NCBI GenBank assembly: GCA_026417675.1
Contig: JAOACV010000064.1
Span: 1-8,726 of the forward strand
Source: Verrucomicrobiia bacterium
GTDB lineage: Bacteria; Verrucomicrobiota; Verrucomicrobiia; CAIQCK01
Length of the DNA: 8,726 bases
Direction of reading: 5' to 3'
The notes under the pieces were generated by a model, which made no database searches, was not told the origin of the DNA, and was given only the letters and a program-made list of their open reading frames with translations. Shown one piece after another: positions 6,489 to 8,726 of this stretch. The position numbers were made by a program, and so were the translations under genes. Within the stretch, counting starts at the first letter, position 1. Every line of letters begins with the position of its first letter.

Positions 6489-8726
6489 ATGAAACAAACC
6501 CTTCGACCTATCGCCTTGTCCGGCCTAACGGTGTTGCTTGCGACCGCCGGTCTCCTGGCCGCGGGGCCAACCGCGACCTTCGACGATTTCAAGGCACTCC
6601 AAGCCTACAGCAGCGTTTCCACAAATTGCGTGCATGTCCGCCAACAACTGGAGTCCACGCTTATGGCGTTGGGAAACGACCGCAAGGCGCTGGCGGGTTT
6701 GCAGGCGAAACTGCTCCCGTTGTTGTCCGCGCCGGAGACGACCCATGACGCCCGCGATCTCATTCTGCGCGCCATCGAGCGCATGGGTTTTTGCAACAAC
6801 CTGCCGGCTGTCGCCACGCTGCTGACGGACGCGAGGCTCAGCCACATGGCGCGCGTCGCGCTGGAGGGCATGAAAGACTCGCGCGTGGACGACGCCTTCC
6901 TCGCGGCGCTGCCCAAGGCGCACGGCGACGCCAAGGTCGGCTTGGTGATTTCCCTGGGTCTGCGACGTTGTGAGAAGGCTGTCAAGCCGCTGCTGTCGCT
7001 GAAGGACTCCAGCAACGCCGCGCTGGCTGCCGCGGTTCTAACGGCGCTCGGACGCATCGGCACGTCGGAGTGTGCAAAGGCGTTGTTGACACCGGTGGCG
7101 TCGCCTTTGGAGTTCCAGCGCCAGAGCGCGCTGGCGGCCTGCATGAACCTCTTGCGCGGGCCGGAGGCCGTGCGCGTCGCGACGGCGGTCTTCGAGGACA
7201 CGAAAGCGCCCGCGCCATTGCGCGCGGCGGCGATTCGCGTGTTGATGCGCAACGACAAGGGTAAGACTTCCGTGTGGTTTGACAGAGCGATGGCTGACAG
7301 CGCCCTGCGCGTTCGCGAGACGGCCATCCGGGTCGCGGCGACGGAACTAAACGAGAGCGAGGCGCTGATCGCGGCGTTGCCCAAAGCCGCGCCAGAGGAT
7401 CAAGTGCGCCTGCTCGGCGCGCTCGCTGAACTCCGCGAACGCCGCGCCGGGGCGGCCGCGGCGGCGTTGCTGAAGTCGCCCGACGTAACTGTGCAGCAGG
7501 CGGCGGCGCGCGCATTGGCCGACGTGGGCGGGCCGGACCAAGTCGCCCCGCTGGCGGAATTGCTCGCCAAAGACGACCTGCGCGAAGCGGCCATGGTTGG
7601 CCTGTCGAACATGCGGGCGGAGGGTGCAGGGCAAAAGATCGCCGAACTGACCGCCGCCGCCGCGCCACAACAACGCAGCCGGCTTGTGGCCGTCATCGCC
7701 GCGCGCGCCGGCAAACAGGCATTGCCGGAACTTGCCAAATACATCAATGACCCCAACGAGACCGTGCGCAGGGACACTTGGCGCGCCCTTCGCGACGTGG
7801 CCCGGCCTGCGGACGCGGAGACGTGCCTCGGTTTGCTGGCCCAAGCGCAGGAGACGGATCGTTCGGCTGCCGAGCAGGCGCTGGTCAGCGCCCTGAGGCT
7901 GATGACGCCGGAGGAACGCGGCCGGGCGCTGGTGGCAGCGTGGAACCGATCCGAGACCGCCGTGCGGCCGTCGCTGGCTCGCGTCATGGCTTACTTCGCC
8001 GACGCGCCGTGCGCAACGCCGCTGATCGCCGCGCTCGACGACAAGACGCCGGCGGTGCAAGAGGCGGCTGTGCGTGCGTTGTCGGGCTGGCCCGACGCGA
8101 CGCCCATGGAGGCCCTTTGCGCCAAAGCGTTTTCTCTACCGACGGAAAGCCTTCGCTCCCAAGCCATGCGCGGCGCGGTTCGGATGATCGCGATGTCGCC
8201 GGGACTCGACGCCAAGGCGCGTCTGCTTGACCTGTTCCGCAAGTCGCCGGACGCGTCCGGCCGCGCGGCAGTGGCGTCGGCGCTTGGCGAGCGGCTGGGC
8301 TTGGAGGCGTTCGGCGTGTTGGAGTCGTTGTTCGACGACGCGCAGGCGGGCGCGTCGGCGCGAACGGCTTACATCGCGCTTTACGAGAAGGTCAAGAACG
8401 CAACGCCGGGCGAACTCGATCCGAAAACCTGGAAAGCCAACGCGTCCCACGGGGCCCACATCGTCAGGCTCGCATTCGACGGGAACAAGAAGACGCGCTG
8501 GACCACCGGCGGCGAACAGAAGCCCGGCCAGTGGTTCGCGTTGGACCTGGGCCGCGTCGCCGCGGTGGCGGCCATCGAACTCGACTACGAAGGTTCAGGC
8601 AGCGACGGGCCGAAGGGTTACAAGGTCTTCACTTCGATGGATGGCGTGGCGTGGACCGGGCCTGTGGCCGAGGGCGAGGCTCCGCCGAAGCGTGCCGTCA
8701 TCAAGCTGCAAGGCACGCCCGTTGGC
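6489..8726 (+). CDS. Secreted HEAT-repeat protein with C-terminal F5/8 type C (discoidin) domain, 3' end cut off
   Basis: The frame stays open from the ATG at 6489 to the last base (746 codons, no stop), so the protein is longer than seen. GGAG lies five bases before the start. A signal peptide covers residues 1-25 (MKQ..R then a hydrophobic run, ending LLAA before GPTATF). From about residue 85 to 630 the protein is a series of Ala/Leu-rich helix pairs of HEAT/PBS-lyase type, for example TVQQAAARALADVGGPDQVAPLAELL starting at 334, NDPNETVRRDTWRALRDV (420-437) and TPAVQEAAVRALSGWPDA (520-537). Residues about 645-746 look like an F5/8 type C or discoidin domain, with FDGNKKTRW (663-671), GQWFALDLG (680-688) and the KGYKVFTSMDGVAW stretch (709-722). 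In PVC bacteria such proteins often continue into further domains, sometimes a CxxCH haem site; that cannot be checked here. Likely a periplasmic or surface scaffold binding glycans or proteins; the function is inferred. Confidence 0.88.
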   Translation, partial: MKQTLRPIALSGLTVLLATAGLLAAGPTATFDDFKALQAYSSVSTNCVHVRQQLESTLMALGNDRKALAGLQAKLLPLLSAPETTHDARDLILRAIERMGFCNNLPAVATLLTDARLSHMARVALEGMKDSRVDDAFLAALPKAHGDAKVGLVISLGLRRCEKAVKPLLSLKDSSNAALAAAVLTALGRIGTSECAKALLTPVASPLEFQRQSALAACMNLLRGPEAVRVATAVFEDTKAPAPLRAAAIRVLMRNDKGKTSVWFDRAMADSALRVRETAIRVAATELNESEALIAALPKAAPEDQVRLLGALAELRERRAGAAAAALLKSPDVTVQQAAARALADVGGPDQVAPLAELLAKDDLREAAMVGLSNMRAEGAGQKIAELTAAAAPQQRSRLVAVIAARAGKQALPELAKYINDPNETVRRDTWRALRDVARPADAETCLGLLAQAQETDRSAAEQALVSALRLMTPEERGRALVAAWNRSETAVRPSLARVMAYFADAPCATPLIAALDDKTPAVQEAAVRALSGWPDATPMEALCAKAFSLPTESLRSQAMRGAVRMIAMSPGLDAKARLLDLFRKSPDASGRAAVASALGERLGLEAFGVLESLFDDAQAGASARTAYIALYEKVKNATPGELDPKTWKANASHGAHIVRLAFDGNKKTRWTTGGEQKPGQWFALDLGRVAAVAAIELDYEGSGSDGPKGYKVFTSMDGVAWTGPVAEGEAPPKRAVIKLQGTPVG

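Noticed and set aside
7347..8060. Minus-strand ORFs of 190-260 codons opposite the HEAT-repeat gene
   Set aside because: They are shadows of the continuous HEAT-repeat frame, which has a signal peptide, ribosome binding site and a recognisable C-terminal domain.

Overview
This is a GC-rich stretch of bacterial chromosome that looks like ordinary core and accessory genome, not a phage, plasmid or defence island. The likely source is a member of the PVC superphylum, probably Verrucomicrobiota. The reasons are a class I (archaeal-type) lysyl-tRNA synthetase, a large secreted HEAT-repeat protein ending in an F5/8 type C (discoidin) domain, several secreted orphan proteins, and a 9-bp-periodic interspersed repeat of a kind common in environmental genomes of this sort. 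No 16S or other decisive marker is present, so this placement is an inference.

Layout, left to right. Positions 2-1543 (+) hold class I lysyl-tRNA synthetase (lysK), lacking only its first few codons. A TAATG stop/start overlap joins it to a class I SAM-dependent methyltransferase (1543-2361, +). Facing these is argH (argininosuccinate lyase, 2385-3770, -), ending 23 bp from the methyltransferase. A compact 71-bp divergent region (3771-3841) separates argH from a secreted papain/C39-like cysteine peptidase (3842-5152, +). That gene is convergent, with a 24-bp gap, with a secreted alpha/alpha-toroid-like orphan protein (5177-6259, -). A 229-bp divergent intergenic region (6260-6488) containing an A/T-rich hairpin then leads to the HEAT-repeat/discoidin protein (6489-8726, +), which runs off the right edge and has no stop in the window.

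The genes do not form one pathway. The left third is housekeeping: tRNA charging, a coupled methyltransferase, and arginine biosynthesis. The right two thirds encode three exported proteins with predicted signal peptides: a peptidase, a toroid protein and a HEAT/discoidin protein. They lie in alternating orientations, so they are unlikely to be one operon.

The most unusual observation is at 3865-3964. A 100-bp repeat-like segment, bounded by a perfect 7-bp inverted repeat (AACCACG/CGTGGTT) and ending in four in-frame 9-bp units, encodes most of the peptidase's signal peptide, including its whole hydrophobic core. No strong evidence was found for a wholly new multi-gene system. No tRNA, rRNA, CRISPR array or transposase gene was found.
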